From an uncultured Eubacteriales bacterium (lineage in GTDB: Bacteria > Bacillota_A > Clostridia > Christensenellales > Aristaeellaceae): DNA of 10,391 bases. The position numbers and the translations under genes were made by a program. Position 1 is the stretch's first letter. Every line of letters begins with the position of its first letter. A model generated the notes under the pieces. That model was not told where the DNA came from, searched no databases, and saw only the letters and a list, made by a program, of their open reading frames with translations. Below are positions 1-6,798 of the stretch, piece after piece. The stretch lies in assembly GCA_902803675.1 (NCBI GenBank), contig CADCQZ010000466.1, forward strand, positions 1 through 10,391, in the 5' to 3' direction.

Positions 1-1
1 C

Positions 2-94
2 ATCCTCTCCTATATGGAGGACGCGCACCTGATCAACGAGGATGAGGTCAACCAGCTGATCAACCTGGCGCTTGAGATCTCCTACCCGGAATGA
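2..94 (+). CDS. 3' end of an unrecognised protein (partial)
   Basis: Only the last 30 codons of this gene lie in the window; they are read in the frame starting at base 2 and end with TGA at 92-94. The fragment is acidic and looks alpha-helical (it contains LINEDEVNQLINLALEI and ends SYPE). I do not recognise a family from so short a piece, and no function is offered. The reading frame is supported by its even codon use and by the absence of a better frame. It faces the tRNA unit convergently, and a hairpin without a T-tract lies just after it. Confidence 0.55.
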   Translation: MLSYMEDAHLINEDEVNQLINLALEISYPE

Positions 95-105
95 CGTGAA
101 TTTTC

Positions 106-150
106 TGCACCCCATTTTGCACCCGTAAGAATGGTTTTTAGGGGTGCAAA
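106..150. repeat. Inverted and direct TGCACCC repeats forming alternative hairpins
   Basis: TGCACCC occurs twice in direct orientation (106-112 and 118-124, a 12-bp period) and once inverted as GGGTGCA (142-148). TTTGCACCC at 116-124 pairs perfectly with GGGTGCAAA at 142-150 across a 17-nt loop. TGCACCCC at 106-113 can pair instead with GGGGTGCA at 141-148. The two stems exclude each other. Neither strand shows a clean run of T after the stem, so this is not a standard intrinsic terminator. It lies between the end of the first gene and the tRNA terminator, where it could act as a 3' RNA structure or a protein site; the role is unknown. Confidence 0.5.
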
Positions 151-176
151 GCACAAATTCTGCAATTCCATAGACA

Positions 177-215
177 AAGTAAAAACCCTTGGAATGTAGT
201 AATTCCAAGGGTTTT
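177..215 (-). terminator. Rho-independent terminator of the tRNA unit
   Basis: A 14-bp perfect stem (arms 182-195 and 202-215) encloses a 6-nt loop. Read on the minus strand it follows the CCA end of tRNA-Met by 2 nt and runs into five T residues. The stem also begins with A and ends with T, so it could stop transcription coming from the left-hand gene, making it possibly bidirectional. Confidence 0.85.
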
Positions 216-217
216 GC

Positions 218-294
218 TGGTGGCTCCGAGTGGATTCGAACCACTGACACTCCGGGTATGAACCGAATGCTCTAGCCAACTGAGCTACGGAGCC
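218..294 (-). tRNA. tRNA-Met (CAU), elongator
   Basis: A complete 77-nt cloverleaf is read on the minus strand: acceptor stem GGCTCCG/CGGAGCC, D stem GCTC/GAGC, anticodon stem TTCGG/CCGGA with one G-T pair, and a perfect T stem AGTGG/CCACT with loop TTCGAAT. The discriminator base is A and CCA is encoded at 218-220. The anticodon CAT is at 258-260 within loop TTCATAC. That loop is the type found in Firmicute elongator tRNA-Met, whereas tRNA-Ile2 with lysidine usually has CTCATAA, so I call it elongator Met. It lies 2 nt downstream of the initiator tRNA and must share its transcript. Confidence 0.93.
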
Positions 295-296
295 GC

Positions 297-373
<77 letters not shown>

Positions 374-390
374 TCAACGTGAACATTCAG

Positions 391-419
391 ATTATATCTC
401 CATAATGGCATGATGTCAA
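391..419 (-). promoter_or_regulatory. Consensus sigma-A promoter of the tRNA-fMet/tRNA-Met unit
   Basis: On the minus strand a perfect -35 TTGACA (414-419) and a perfect -10 TATAAT (391-396) are separated by 17 nt. The expected start of transcription is near base 384, about 11 nt before the 5' end of tRNA-fMet. A seven-residue A-tract directly upstream (about 423-429) is placed like the proximal part of an UP element. A fully consensus promoter fits a stable-RNA gene. Confidence 0.93.
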
Positions 420-433
420 GCCTTTTTTTGCTG

Positions 434-453
434 TGTTCAAAATATTTTGAACA
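434..453. repeat. 20-bp perfect palindrome upstream of the tRNA promoter
   Basis: The half-site TGTTCAAAAT (434-443) is followed immediately by its exact reverse complement (444-453), giving a 20-bp dyad with no spacer. It lies 14 bp upstream of the tRNA -35 box and about 150 bp upstream of the next plus-strand promoter. It has no T-tract and no loop, so it is a poor terminator. The form suits a site for a dimeric DNA-binding protein, or simply an AT-rich activating element. I do not match it to a named operator. Confidence 0.6.
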
Positions 454-598
454 TCAGTGAAGAGGGCCTATGTTTACCGAACAGGAGCGCTTCACAAATG
501 CCGGGTCCGTGCGGCCGGATCGATGCTTCTCCAAAACAAAAAACAGCTCGGGAACATCGTTTTTTTCATATTATTTACATGCGGTGAGCTCCAAATAC
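454..598. other. Intergenic stretch without a convincing gene
   Basis: Together with the flanking promoters this belongs to a 308-base gap between the tRNA unit and the secreted-protein gene. The long in-frame extension of the downstream gene back to a GTG at 457 has no good ribosome binding site and runs through the promoter at 599-627, so it is not coding. A short frame with ATG at 470 (47 codons, ending at 613) follows a weak AGAGG, but it has no recognisable similarity and also runs into that promoter. I see nothing else here. Confidence 0.5.
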
Positions 599-627
599 TT
601 GACTATTTTATGAAATATTGTTACAAT
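599..627 (+). promoter_or_regulatory. Sigma-A promoter of the secreted-protein gene
   Basis: A -35 TTGACT (599-604) and a -10 TACAAT (622-627) are separated by 17 nt in a locally AT-rich stretch. Transcription would start near 634, giving a leader of about 48 nt that carries the AAAGGAGG ribosome binding site. Confidence 0.75.
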
Positions 628-667
628 ACGATGAACGCTGATGTATTTCTTGTTACGCGTGATTTGG

Positions 668-675
668 AAAGGAGG
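668..675 (+). promoter_or_regulatory. Ribosome binding site that fixes the start at 682
   Basis: AAAGGAGG lies 6 nt before the ATG at 682. This is close to ideal and decides against the upstream in-frame GTG at 457. Confidence 0.85.
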
Positions 676-681
676 CTTTCC

Positions 682-1449
682 ATGAAAAATAGTCTCAGGC
701 AGATCGTTTTCCTTCTGGTGATCTGCGTCATCGCATCCGCCGCTTTCGTATGCCTGGCCGAAGACGCGGCTCCCACTCAGGCGGATGCCCTGAGCATCAG
801 CACCCCCGCGCCCAATGATCTGCCGGACGGGTACGATCCCGGCTCGGAAGAGGGCGGGGATGACTACCAGCAGGGCCTTGTGTATGATCAGTACGGCAAC
901 GTGGTGCGCTACGCCGGCTCCACGCCCATCCCGCTGGATCCGATCGATATGCCCACGCCCACGCCCCGCCCCGAGCTCACATTCAGCTACATCTCCATGA
1001 CCGCGGACCGGCTCGGCCTGAAGTTCGAGGGCCCCGGCACCTGGGATGTGGACGATTCTCAGGCGGACGTGTTCACCCTGACGGATCCCAACACCCTGGA
1101 CAACGTCAACGCGACCCTGACGCTTAAGATCACCCACGTAGCCTCCAGCTACCAGGCTTCCAATGTCAAGACGGACCTGGCCAACGAGCTGAGCGCCATG
1201 GGCCAGTACAACTACACCACCTGGGAAGCCTCCAGCGCCGAGAAGCGCTCCCTGGTGGGCAAGGAAGGCTATTACGCCAGCTACCGCGGTGTGTACACGG
1301 ACGGCACCATCGTCCGCGGCAGGGTCCATATGGTGCTGCTGGACGGCAACAGGCTCCTGACGGTGACCCTCAACTGTCCCGGCTGGTACAACAGCAGCTA
1401 TGTGAATGTTTACACCCGATTCAGGAACACCGTTGCTCTCGCAAAATAA
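682..1449 (+). CDS. Secreted protein with Pro/Thr linker and PsbP/DcrB-like C-terminal domain (tentative)
   Basis: The 255-residue product starts with a clear signal peptide: basic MKNSLRQ, then a hydrophobic core about residues 8-25, with probable cleavage after CLA at 26. A low-complexity acidic and proline-rich stretch follows (about 27-98), including a PTPTPRP linker at 91-97. The C-terminal part (about 99-255) looks like one compact domain, starting LTFSYISM and ending with FRNTVALAK. Its pattern of a LKFEGPGTW strand, an FTLTDPN segment, a helix near 163-172 and a closing helix recalls the PsbP/DcrB-like fold used by many small extracytoplasmic proteins. That assignment is inference from pattern only. 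There is no lipobox cysteine or LPXTG anchor, so it is probably released or loosely held outside the cell. It is monocistronic, with its own promoter and terminator. The function is unknown. Confidence 0.85.
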   Translation: MKNSLRQIVFLLVICVIASAAFVCLAEDAAPTQADALSISTPAPNDLPDGYDPGSEEGGDDYQQGLVYDQYGNVVRYAGSTPIPLDPIDMPTPTPRPELTFSYISMTADRLGLKFEGPGTWDVDDSQADVFTLTDPNTLDNVNATLTLKITHVASSYQASNVKTDLANELSAMGQYNYTTWEASSAEKRSLVGKEGYYASYRGVYTDGTIVRGRVHMVLLDGNRLLTVTLNCPGWYNSSYVNVYTRFRNTVALAK

Positions 1450-1453
1450 AAAC

Positions 1454-1479
1454 AAAAAAGCCGGGTGACCGGCTTTTTT
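1454..1479 (+). terminator. Rho-independent terminator after the secreted-protein gene
   Basis: A perfect 11-bp stem (arms 1454-1464 and 1469-1479) with a GTGA loop joins an A-run to a T-run around the GCCGG/CCGGC core. It starts 5 nt after the stop codon. Because it is flanked by A and T runs it could work in both directions. Only 27 nt separate it from the next start codon, so the following operon has little room for a promoter of its own downstream of the hairpin. Confidence 0.88.
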
Positions 1480-1506
1480 AAAATCTGTGGAAAAGGAATT
1501 TATGAC

Positions 1507-2496
1507 ATGAGTACAGCCCGTTTCGCGTTATTTGTGGATCTTGAAAACTGCGGCGCCAAAGCCGATAACCTCAACAGCATCCTGGAAAAGGTCAAGATGC
1601 GCGGGGATATCCTCCTGGGAAAGGTCTATGGCTATACGGACAGCTTCAGCGACCTGAAAGAGATCCTTTTGAGCAACACCTTCTCGGTGGTGCCTTCCAT
1701 CCGCTACGGCTACAGCCAGAAGAACAACGCCGATATCCTTCTGGTCATCGACGCGCTGGAAGTGGCCTATACCAATCCGCTGATCGACAGCTTCTGCATC
1801 GTGTCCGGCGACAGCGACTACACGCCCCTGGTGGGCCGGCTCAAGTCCATGGGCAAATTCGTGCTGGGCATGTCCCGGAGCGAGGTGGCCAGCACGGTGT
1901 TCATCCACGCCTGCAACGAGTTCCAGTTCCTGGAGTCCGTGCACGCCGCGTCCCGGCAGGCGCGCCCCAAGAAAGGCCAGAGCAAGGATGAGCCCCTGGA
2001 CGAGGCGGGCCTCAACAAGCTGCTGGAGGGCATCCTCAACGAGATGGATGAGGACGAGATCTACGCCAGTGAGCTCAAGGGCGTGCTTCTGCGTCTGCAG
2101 CCGGATTTCAACGAGAAATCCTACGGCGGCGGGGGATTCGGAAAGCTGCTCAAGCGCCTTGAAACAAAATACGGGACAATCAAGGTCAGGAACGAGAACA
2201 ACAACGTGTTCGTGTCCCTGTCCACGGATACCGCGGCAGCGGAGGCGGGCCACAGCCTCACACCGGAGAACTGGCAGAAGTCCTTCGCCGAGCAGCTCCA
2301 GCGCTATAAGGACGACGGTTTCGAGCGCATCAACCCCTCCATCCTCAAGGCGGACATCCTGTCCCAGTTCCCGGATTTCACGGAAAAAAACATCGGCTTC
2401 AAGCGCTTTTCCGATGTGCTCAAGCAGCTGGAGAAGGACAATGTGCTCAAGCTGGAGCTCGACAGCCAGAAAAACATGCTCATCCGCATGCTCTGA
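1507..2496 (+). CDS. NYN-domain protein with two C-terminal OST-HTH/LOTUS-like modules
   Basis: The 329-residue protein begins with a NYN (PIN-like, LabA/DUF88-type) domain, residues about 4-145. The acidic residues expected for a metal-dependent RNase site are visible: D11 in FVDLEN, D76 in NNADILLVIDALE (also D82), and D102/D104 in the VSGDSDYTPLV motif, followed by a GKFVLG strand. Residues about 168-238 and 254-329 look like two OST-HTH/LOTUS modules, each with a helical segment, a PDF(N/T)EK turn, a GF..(F/L)L..LE helix and a closing beta wing. This NYN plus OST-HTH layout is known from bacterial proteins and animal MARF1, where it acts on RNA. The ATG at 1507 has AAAAGGA 9 nt upstream. 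An earlier in-frame GTG at 1465 lies inside the terminator hairpin and is rejected. It is the first gene of a four-gene unit. RNA cleavage is inferred from the family, and the substrate is unknown. Confidence 0.9.
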   Translation: MSTARFALFVDLENCGAKADNLNSILEKVKMRGDILLGKVYGYTDSFSDLKEILLSNTFSVVPSIRYGYSQKNNADILLVIDALEVAYTNPLIDSFCIVSGDSDYTPLVGRLKSMGKFVLGMSRSEVASTVFIHACNEFQFLESVHAASRQARPKKGQSKDEPLDEAGLNKLLEGILNEMDEDEIYASELKGVLLRLQPDFNEKSYGGGGFGKLLKRLETKYGTIKVRNENNNVFVSLSTDTAAAEAGHSLTPENWQKSFAEQLQRYKDDGFERINPSILKADILSQFPDFTEKNIGFKRFSDVLKQLEKDNVLKLELDSQKNMLIRML

Positions 2497-2519
2497 TCGT
2501 TATCACGGGAGGTGCTTGA

Positions 2520-3455
2520 GTGAGATACTCTGTCATCGTGCCCTGCTACAATGAGGAAGCGGTGCTTCGCGCCACACAGGAGCGGCTGTCCAAAGTGATG
2601 GACGCCCTGGGTGAGGAATACGAGATCATCTACGTCAATGACGGCTCAAGGGATCAAACCGAAGCCATCCTCCGGGATATCATCGCGTCGGATCCCCATG
2701 TGAAAGCCCTGATGTTCGCGGCCAACAGGGGGCATCAGATCGCCGTGACGGCGGGCCTTGACTATGCGTCCGGGGACGCCGTGGTCATCATCGACGCGGA
2801 CCTGCAGGACCCGCCCGAGGTGATCCCGGAGATGGTGGAGCGCTGGAAAGCCGGTGCCCAGGTGGTCTTCGGCCAGCGCCGCCGGAGGGAAGGTGAGACG
2901 TTTTTCAAAAAGTTCACCGCTTCGGCGTATTACCGTATCCTGGCCCGGCTGACGGGCGGGATGGTGCCGCGGGATACGGGGGATTTCCGCCTGGTGGACA
3001 AGGCCGTGGTCAAAGCCATCCGGCGCATGCCGGAGCACGACCGGTTCCTCCGGGGCATGTTCGCCTGGGCCGGTTTCCGGCAGGAAGCCGTCCTTTACGA
3101 CCGGGACAAACGCTTCGCGGGCCAGACCCACTATCCGCTCAAAAAGATGCTCCAGCTGGCTTTGAACGGCCTGATCTCCTTCTCCGTGTCGCCCCTTAAA
3201 TTCGTGACCTTTTTAGGCGTGTTCTGGACGGGGCTCGGGGTACTTGCCTTGCTGGCGGTATTGGTGGTATTATTATGCGGCGCCAAAGCGGGCCTTTGGG
3301 CCATAGCCGCCTTCGGAGCGCTGCTGGCGGGCAATATCATGCTCTGCGCCGGCATCCTTGGAGAGTACATCGGCAGGATTTATAACGAGGCAAGACAGCG
3401 TCCGCTCTACTTTATCTCGGACATGCCGGGCTTTGATATAAATAAAGAAAATTGA
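2520..3455 (+). CDS. Membrane-anchored family 2 glycosyltransferase (GtrB/DPM1-like)
   Basis: The 311-residue protein has a GT-A fold catalytic domain: SVIVPCYNEE at 4-13, the nucleotide-binding VNDGSRDQT at 39-47, the metal-binding DADLQDPPE at 92-100, and DTGDFRLVD at 152-160. Two membrane segments follow (about 226-253 and 258-283), then the family-typical GEYIGRIYNEARQRPLYF tail. Enzymes of this type transfer a sugar from a nucleotide donor to a polyprenyl phosphate at the cytoplasmic face of the membrane, supplying lipid-linked sugars for wall or glycan decoration. Donor and acceptor cannot be read from the sequence. The start is GTG at 2520 with GGGAGG 7 nt upstream. It lies 23 nt after the NYN gene and 17 nt before the DUF1858 gene, so co-transcription is likely. 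Confidence 0.93.
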   Translation: MRYSVIVPCYNEEAVLRATQERLSKVMDALGEEYEIIYVNDGSRDQTEAILRDIIASDPHVKALMFAANRGHQIAVTAGLDYASGDAVVIIDADLQDPPEVIPEMVERWKAGAQVVFGQRRRREGETFFKKFTASAYYRILARLTGGMVPRDTGDFRLVDKAVVKAIRRMPEHDRFLRGMFAWAGFRQEAVLYDRDKRFAGQTHYPLKKMLQLALNGLISFSVSPLKFVTFLGVFWTGLGVLALLAVLVVLLCGAKAGLWAIAAFGALLAGNIMLCAGILGEYIGRIYNEARQRPLYFISDMPGFDINKEN

Positions 3456-3472
3456 TCGACGGAGGTATCATT

Positions 3473-3679
3473 ATGGAGATCACGAAGGAAATGAGCATCG
3501 GCGACGTGATGCGTCTGGATCCCGGCGCGGCGGACATTCTGATGAGCTTCGGCATGCACTGCTTCGGCTGCCCCTACTCCCTGGCGGAGACCCTGGAGCA
3601 GGCCTGCCTGGTGCACGGCAATGACATCAACGAACTGATCCGTCAGCTCAACGAATACTTCGCTGACAAGCAGAACTGA
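3473..3679 (+). CDS. DUF1858-type small CxxC protein
   Basis: The 68-residue protein matches the DUF1858 / hybrid-cluster-associated redox disulfide family: the pattern (I)GDVMRLDPGAADILMSFGMHC with C30-F-G-C33, then PYSLAETLEQACLVHGNDINELIRQLN. The CxxC pair sits at the start of a helix, as in the N-terminal domain of ScdA/RIC-type proteins, and may act in thiol redox or metal handling; that role is inferred from relatives. GGAGG at 3461-3465 stands 7 nt before the ATG at 3473. An in-frame ATT 21 nt upstream was not chosen. The stop codon overlaps the next start by one base, pointing to translational coupling. Confidence 0.9.
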   Translation: MEITKEMSIGDVMRLDPGAADILMSFGMHCFGCPYSLAETLEQACLVHGNDINELIRQLNEYFADKQN

Positions 3680-4260
3680 TGAAAACGGCTTACATCCTCA
3701 GGGTATCCTACGACGGTGAGCCCCGGCTCTGGCGGACTATGCTGGTGCCGGGGAACTGCTCTGCCTTCGACCTGTGCGCGGCGATCCTGTCCGCCTTCGA
3801 TACCTGCGCGAACCACCTGTTCCATCTGCAGGATGACGGGGCCATGTATAACGTGTATGAGCCGGATTTTGCCGACGAGCGTTATGACCAGCGTCTGCTG
3901 ACGGAACACATCGTGGACGATCTGGGGCTCTCCGAGGGCAGCGAAATGACGCTGTGCTATGATTACGGCCTCTATCAGCAGTTCGTCATCGACTGTGAAC
4001 AGGTGACCGAGACCGAGAGCCGGTCCCTTCTCCCGAAGGTGCTGGACGGCCACGGCTGCGGCATCATGGATGATGTGGACGGAGATACCCTCAGGCAGAT
4101 GATCGACCGGGCCGAGCGGGATGAGGGCTTATCGCTGCCTTACCCCGCGAAAAGGAAAAAATGGATCTGGAACAGTTTCGACGCGGATAAGGCCAATGCC
4201 GTCCTGAAACGGGAGATCAGCCGGATCCGGAAGGGATACCTGGAAGACGAGGACGAGTGA
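3679..4260 (+). CDS. Plasmid pRiA4b ORF-3-like family protein
   Basis: The 193-residue protein opens with the family signature of pRiA4b ORF-3-like proteins: a beta strand AYILRVSYDGEPRLWRTMLVPGNCS, then a helix FDLCAAILSAFDTCANHLFHL, then acidic segments before a strand-rich core with LCYDYG. The second half (about 110-193) is charged and helical and ends in an acidic tail LEDEDE. The family is widespread but its biochemical role is not established, and I assign none. The ATG at 3679 overlaps the stop of the DUF1858 gene (TGATG). It is the last gene of the four-gene unit and is followed by a terminator 50 nt downstream. Confidence 0.85.
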   Translation: MKTAYILRVSYDGEPRLWRTMLVPGNCSAFDLCAAILSAFDTCANHLFHLQDDGAMYNVYEPDFADERYDQRLLTEHIVDDLGLSEGSEMTLCYDYGLYQQFVIDCEQVTETESRSLLPKVLDGHGCGIMDDVDGDTLRQMIDRAERDEGLSLPYPAKRKKWIWNSFDADKANAVLKREISRIRKGYLEDEDE

Positions 4261-4310
4261 TCCCGCGGGGAGCGGATCGGCCTTGTGAGGTCAGGGATGT
4301 ACAGCAGTCT

Positions 4311-4343
4311 AAAAAGGGCATGATCAAAAGATCGTGCCTTTTT
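4311..4343 (+). terminator. Rho-independent terminator of the NYN/GT2 unit
   Basis: The left arm 4311-4325 (AAAAAGGGCATGATC) pairs with the right arm 4330-4343 (GATCGTGCCTTTTT) around an AAAA loop, with one bulged G and one G-T pair. It ends in five T. It sits 50 nt after the stop codon and 39 nt from the opposing operon's hairpin. It may also back up termination from the other direction. Confidence 0.85.
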
Positions 4344-4375
4344 ATATCGGCGCTTTGTCCCGTTCCGCGGAGAAT

Positions 4376-4407
4376 AAAAACCGGGCCGCTGCGCAAGCAG
4401 CGGCCCG
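4376..4407 (-). terminator. Rho-independent terminator of the capA-like/hprK/ROK/asnS operon
   Basis: A perfect 11-bp GC-rich stem (CGGGCCGCTGC, 4382-4392, with its complement 4397-4407) is closed by a stable GCAA-type tetraloop. On the minus strand it is followed by GTTTTTA. It starts 25 nt after the asnS stop codon. Confidence 0.9.
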
Positions 4408-4432
4408 ATGCTTTTGTCCTTTGCCGCGGGGA

Positions 4433-5818
4433 TCAGAACTCCGCGTTGCCCACCGTGCGGGGGAAGGGGAGCACGTCCCGGATGTTGGAGATGCCGGTGA
4501 GGTACATGATGAGGCGCTCGAAGCCGAGGCCGAAACCCGCGTGGGGCACGGTGCCGTAGCGCCGCAGGTCCAGGTACCACCAGTAGGAATCCACGTCCAT
4601 ATGCAGCTCTTCCATGCGGGCAACGAGCCTGTCCAGGCGCTCTTCCCTCTGGCTGCCGCCGATCAGCTCGCCGATGCCGGGCACCAGCACGTCCACGGCG
4701 GCGACGGTCCTGTCGTCATCGTTCATGCGCATATAGAAGGCCTTGATATCCTTCGGGTAATCATACACGCACACGGGTCCCTTGAAGTGCTTTTCGGCAA
4801 GATAACGCTCATGCTCCGTCTGGATGTCCATGCCCCAGCGGACGGGGTAGTCGAATTTCTCGCCGCTGTTCTCCAGGATCTTGATGGCGTCGGTATAGCT
4901 CACCCGCTGGAAAGTGGAATTCACCACGGCCTCCAGTCTGTCCTTGAGCCCCTTGTCCACGAATTCGTTGAGGAACTCATACTCTTCGGGCGCTTCGTCG
5001 ATGACGCTGCGGATCACGTACTTGAGCATGTCCTCCGCCAGGTCCATATCGTCCTGCAGGTCGGCGAAGGCGATCTCCGGCTCGATCATCCAGAACTCCG
5101 CGGCATGCCGCTGGGTGTTGGAATTCTCGGCCCGGAAGGTGGGCCCGAAGGTGTAGATGTTACGGAAAGCGGTGCAGTAGGTCTCGCCGTTGAGCTGTCC
5201 GGACACGGTCAGGCTCGCGGGTTTTCCGAAGAAGTCCTCGTTCTCCTTCACCCTTCCCTTGTCGTCCTTCGGCAGGTCGTTCAGGTCCAGCGTGGTCACC
5301 CGGAACATTTCGCCCGCGCCCTCGGCGTCACTGGCGGTGATGATGGGGGTGTGCACGTATACGAAGCCCCTCTCGGCGAAGAAGCGGTGGATGGCCTGCG
5401 CCGCCAGGGAGCGGATGCGGAACACGGCGCTGAAGGTGTTGGTGCGCGGCCTCAAATGGGCCTGGGTGCGCAGGAACTCGAAGCTGTGGCGCTTCTTCTG
5501 CAGGGGGTATTCCGGGGCGCACAGCCCCACGCAGGTGACCTCTTCCGCGTGGATCTCAAAGGGCTGCTTCATATTGGGGGTGAGCACCATGGTGCCCACC
5601 ACACGGATGGAGGATCCGAGGGTCATTTTGACGACCTCTTTGAAGTTCGCCAGCTTCTCGTCGCACACGACCTGCACGGTCTTGAAAAAGCTGCCGTCGT
5701 TCACGGCGATAAAGGCGAAGGCTTTGGAGTCGCGCAGGGTGCGGATCCAGCCGGTGATCTCCACTTTGGTATCCTGTGCCGGGGTGTTCCGGTACAGATC
5801 TTTGATCAGGTATTTCAT
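4433..5818 (-). CDS. asnS: Asparaginyl-tRNA synthetase
   Basis: The 461-residue class II aminoacyl-tRNA synthetase has the usual AsnRS length. An OB-fold anticodon-binding domain occupies about residues 1-105 ([25 protein letters not shown]). The catalytic domain shows motif 1 around [17 protein letters not shown] (156-172), motif 2 [12 protein letters not shown]...EFWMIEPE (224-248), and motif 3 [11 protein letters not shown] (426-436). The sequence [10 protein letters not shown] and the RHAAEFWM stretch favour AsnRS over AspRS. It charges tRNA-Asn with asparagine in the cytoplasm. The ATG has GGAGG 7 nt upstream. It is the last gene of the operon, 16 nt after the ROK kinase gene, and is followed by its terminator. 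No T-box leader is seen directly before it, as the upstream gene is too close. Confidence 0.97.
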   Translation of the reverse strand: MKYLIKDLYRNTPAQDTKVEITGWIRTLRDSKAFAFIAVNDGSFFKTVQVVCDEKLANFKEVVKMTLGSSIRVVGTMVLTPNMKQPFEIHAEEVTCVGLCAPEYPLQKKRHSFEFLRTQAHLRPRTNTFSAVFRIRSLAAQAIHRFFAERGFVYVHTPIITASDAEGAGEMFRVTTLDLNDLPKDDKGRVKENEDFFGKPASLTVSGQLNGETYCTAFRNIYTFGPTFRAENSNTQRHAAEFWMIEPEIAFADLQDDMDLAEDMLKYVIRSVIDEAPEEYEFLNEFVDKGLKDRLEAVVNSTFQRVSYTDAIKILENSGEKFDYPVRWGMDIQTEHERYLAEKHFKGPVCVYDYPKDIKAFYMRMNDDDRTVAAVDVLVPGIGELIGGSQREERLDRLVARMEELHMDVDSYWWYLDLRRYGTVPHAGFGLGFERLIMYLTGISNIRDVLPFPRTVGNAEF

Positions 5819-5834
5819 ACTGTTCCTCCGGTCG

Positions 5835-6782
5835 TTATACTTTTCCCAGAAGGGCGGCGCCGATGATGCCGGCTTCGTTGCCCAGGGTGGCGAGCTCGAT
5901 GCGCGGATTGGCCACGGTCTTGTACATCAGGTAACGGGGGAGGCACTCCCGGATGCCGTCCAGCAGGAAGCTGCCCGCCGCGCTGACGCCGCCGCCGATC
6001 ACGATCATTTCCGGATCCAGGAAGGATATCACGTTATTGATGCCGATGGCCAGATAATTGACGTAGCGCTGGTAGATCCTCACGGCGGCCTTGTCCCCGT
6101 TCTTGGCGGCGTCAAAGACCGTCCTGGCGGAGATCTGCTCGGGATCCCCGTTCGCCAGGGAGAGCATCTGGCTCTCCGGATAGGACAGCACTTCCTGCCG
6201 GGCCATGCGGATGATGGCGGTGGCGCTGCAGTAGCGCTCCAGGCATCCGTTGTTGCCGCAGGTGCACGGCACGCCGTCCATGGCGACGGTGATGTGGCCC
6301 AGCTCGCTGCCCACACCGTGGAAGCCGCTCCAGGGCCTGCCGTGGATCACGATGCCGGCGCCCACGCCCGTCCCCAGGGTGATGAAAACACTGCTGTCGC
6401 AGCCTTTGCTGATGCCGGAGATGCTTTCGGCATAGCCGGCCACGGTGGCGTCGTTATCGATGAAGACCGGCTTGGGCAGGTACTTCTGCAGCTCCTTGTT
6501 CAGCGGCACGTCCCGCCAGCCCAGATTGGTGCAGTAAATGATCGTGCCGTCCTTGGGATTGGCGATGCCGGGGATGCCGACACCGACCGATTCCAGGTCA
6601 TTGGCGTCCCGTCCGCACTCTTTCAGGGTCTTGTAGATGCACAGGAGCATATCCTGCGCGATCTCCTTGTAATCCCTCTCCGGCCTGGTCGGCGTGCTGG
6701 TGCGCGCCAGGATGTCGCCGTGTTCGTTCACGATACCGACGGCAATGTTCGTTCCCCCCAGATCGACGCCCGCGTAGATCAT
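5835..6782 (-). CDS. ROK-family sugar kinase, probable glucokinase
   Basis: The 315-residue protein has full ROK architecture: the ATP-binding DLGGTN at 7-12, the sugar site IDNDA with catalytic D111, the LGTGVGAG phosphate loop at 136-143, ELGH with E160 and H163, and the zinc-binding [10 protein letters not shown] at 173-182 (C173, C175, C180). No N-terminal helix-turn-helix is present, so it is a kinase and not a ROK repressor. It most likely makes glucose 6-phosphate from glucose and ATP; other hexoses or N-acetylhexosamines cannot be excluded by eye. The ATG at 6782 has GGGAGG 7 nt upstream. It follows hprK by 16 nt, which places glucose phosphorylation and HPr-based carbon control on one transcript. 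Confidence 0.93.
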   Translation of the reverse strand: MIYAGVDLGGTNIAVGIVNEHGDILARTSTPTRPERDYKEIAQDMLLCIYKTLKECGRDANDLESVGVGIPGIANPKDGTIIYCTNLGWRDVPLNKELQKYLPKPVFIDNDATVAGYAESISGISKGCDSSVFITLGTGVGAGIVIHGRPWSGFHGVGSELGHITVAMDGVPCTCGNNGCLERYCSATAIIRMARQEVLSYPESQMLSLANGDPEQISARTVFDAAKNGDKAAVRIYQRYVNYLAIGINNVISFLDPEMIVIGGGVSAAGSFLLDGIRECLPRYLMYKTVANPRIELATLGNEAGIIGAALLGKV

Positions 6783-6798
6783 GATATCCCTCCCATAA

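Noticed and set aside
520..588. Possible terminator with CGATG/CATCG stem before a T-run near 560
   Set aside because: The stem is only 5 bp with a loop of about 30 nt; it is too weak to support.
470..613. Possible 47-codon small ORF after the palindrome
   Set aside because: It has only a weak AGAGG site, no recognisable protein, no visible promoter, and overlaps the next gene's promoter.
457..681. A 75-codon N-terminal extension of the secreted-protein gene from GTG 457
   Set aside because: It would bury the signal peptide, passes through the promoter at 599-627, and lacks a good ribosome binding site; ATG 682 has an ideal one.
1465..1506. Earlier GTG start for the NYN protein
   Set aside because: The GTG lies in the loop of the terminator hairpin, and the NYN domain begins right after the ATG at 1507.
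4334..5866. Long plus-strand frame of 510 codons opposite asnS
   Set aside because: It is an antisense shadow of asnS, rich in His, Gly and Val from reversed codons; the minus strand carries a full AsnRS.
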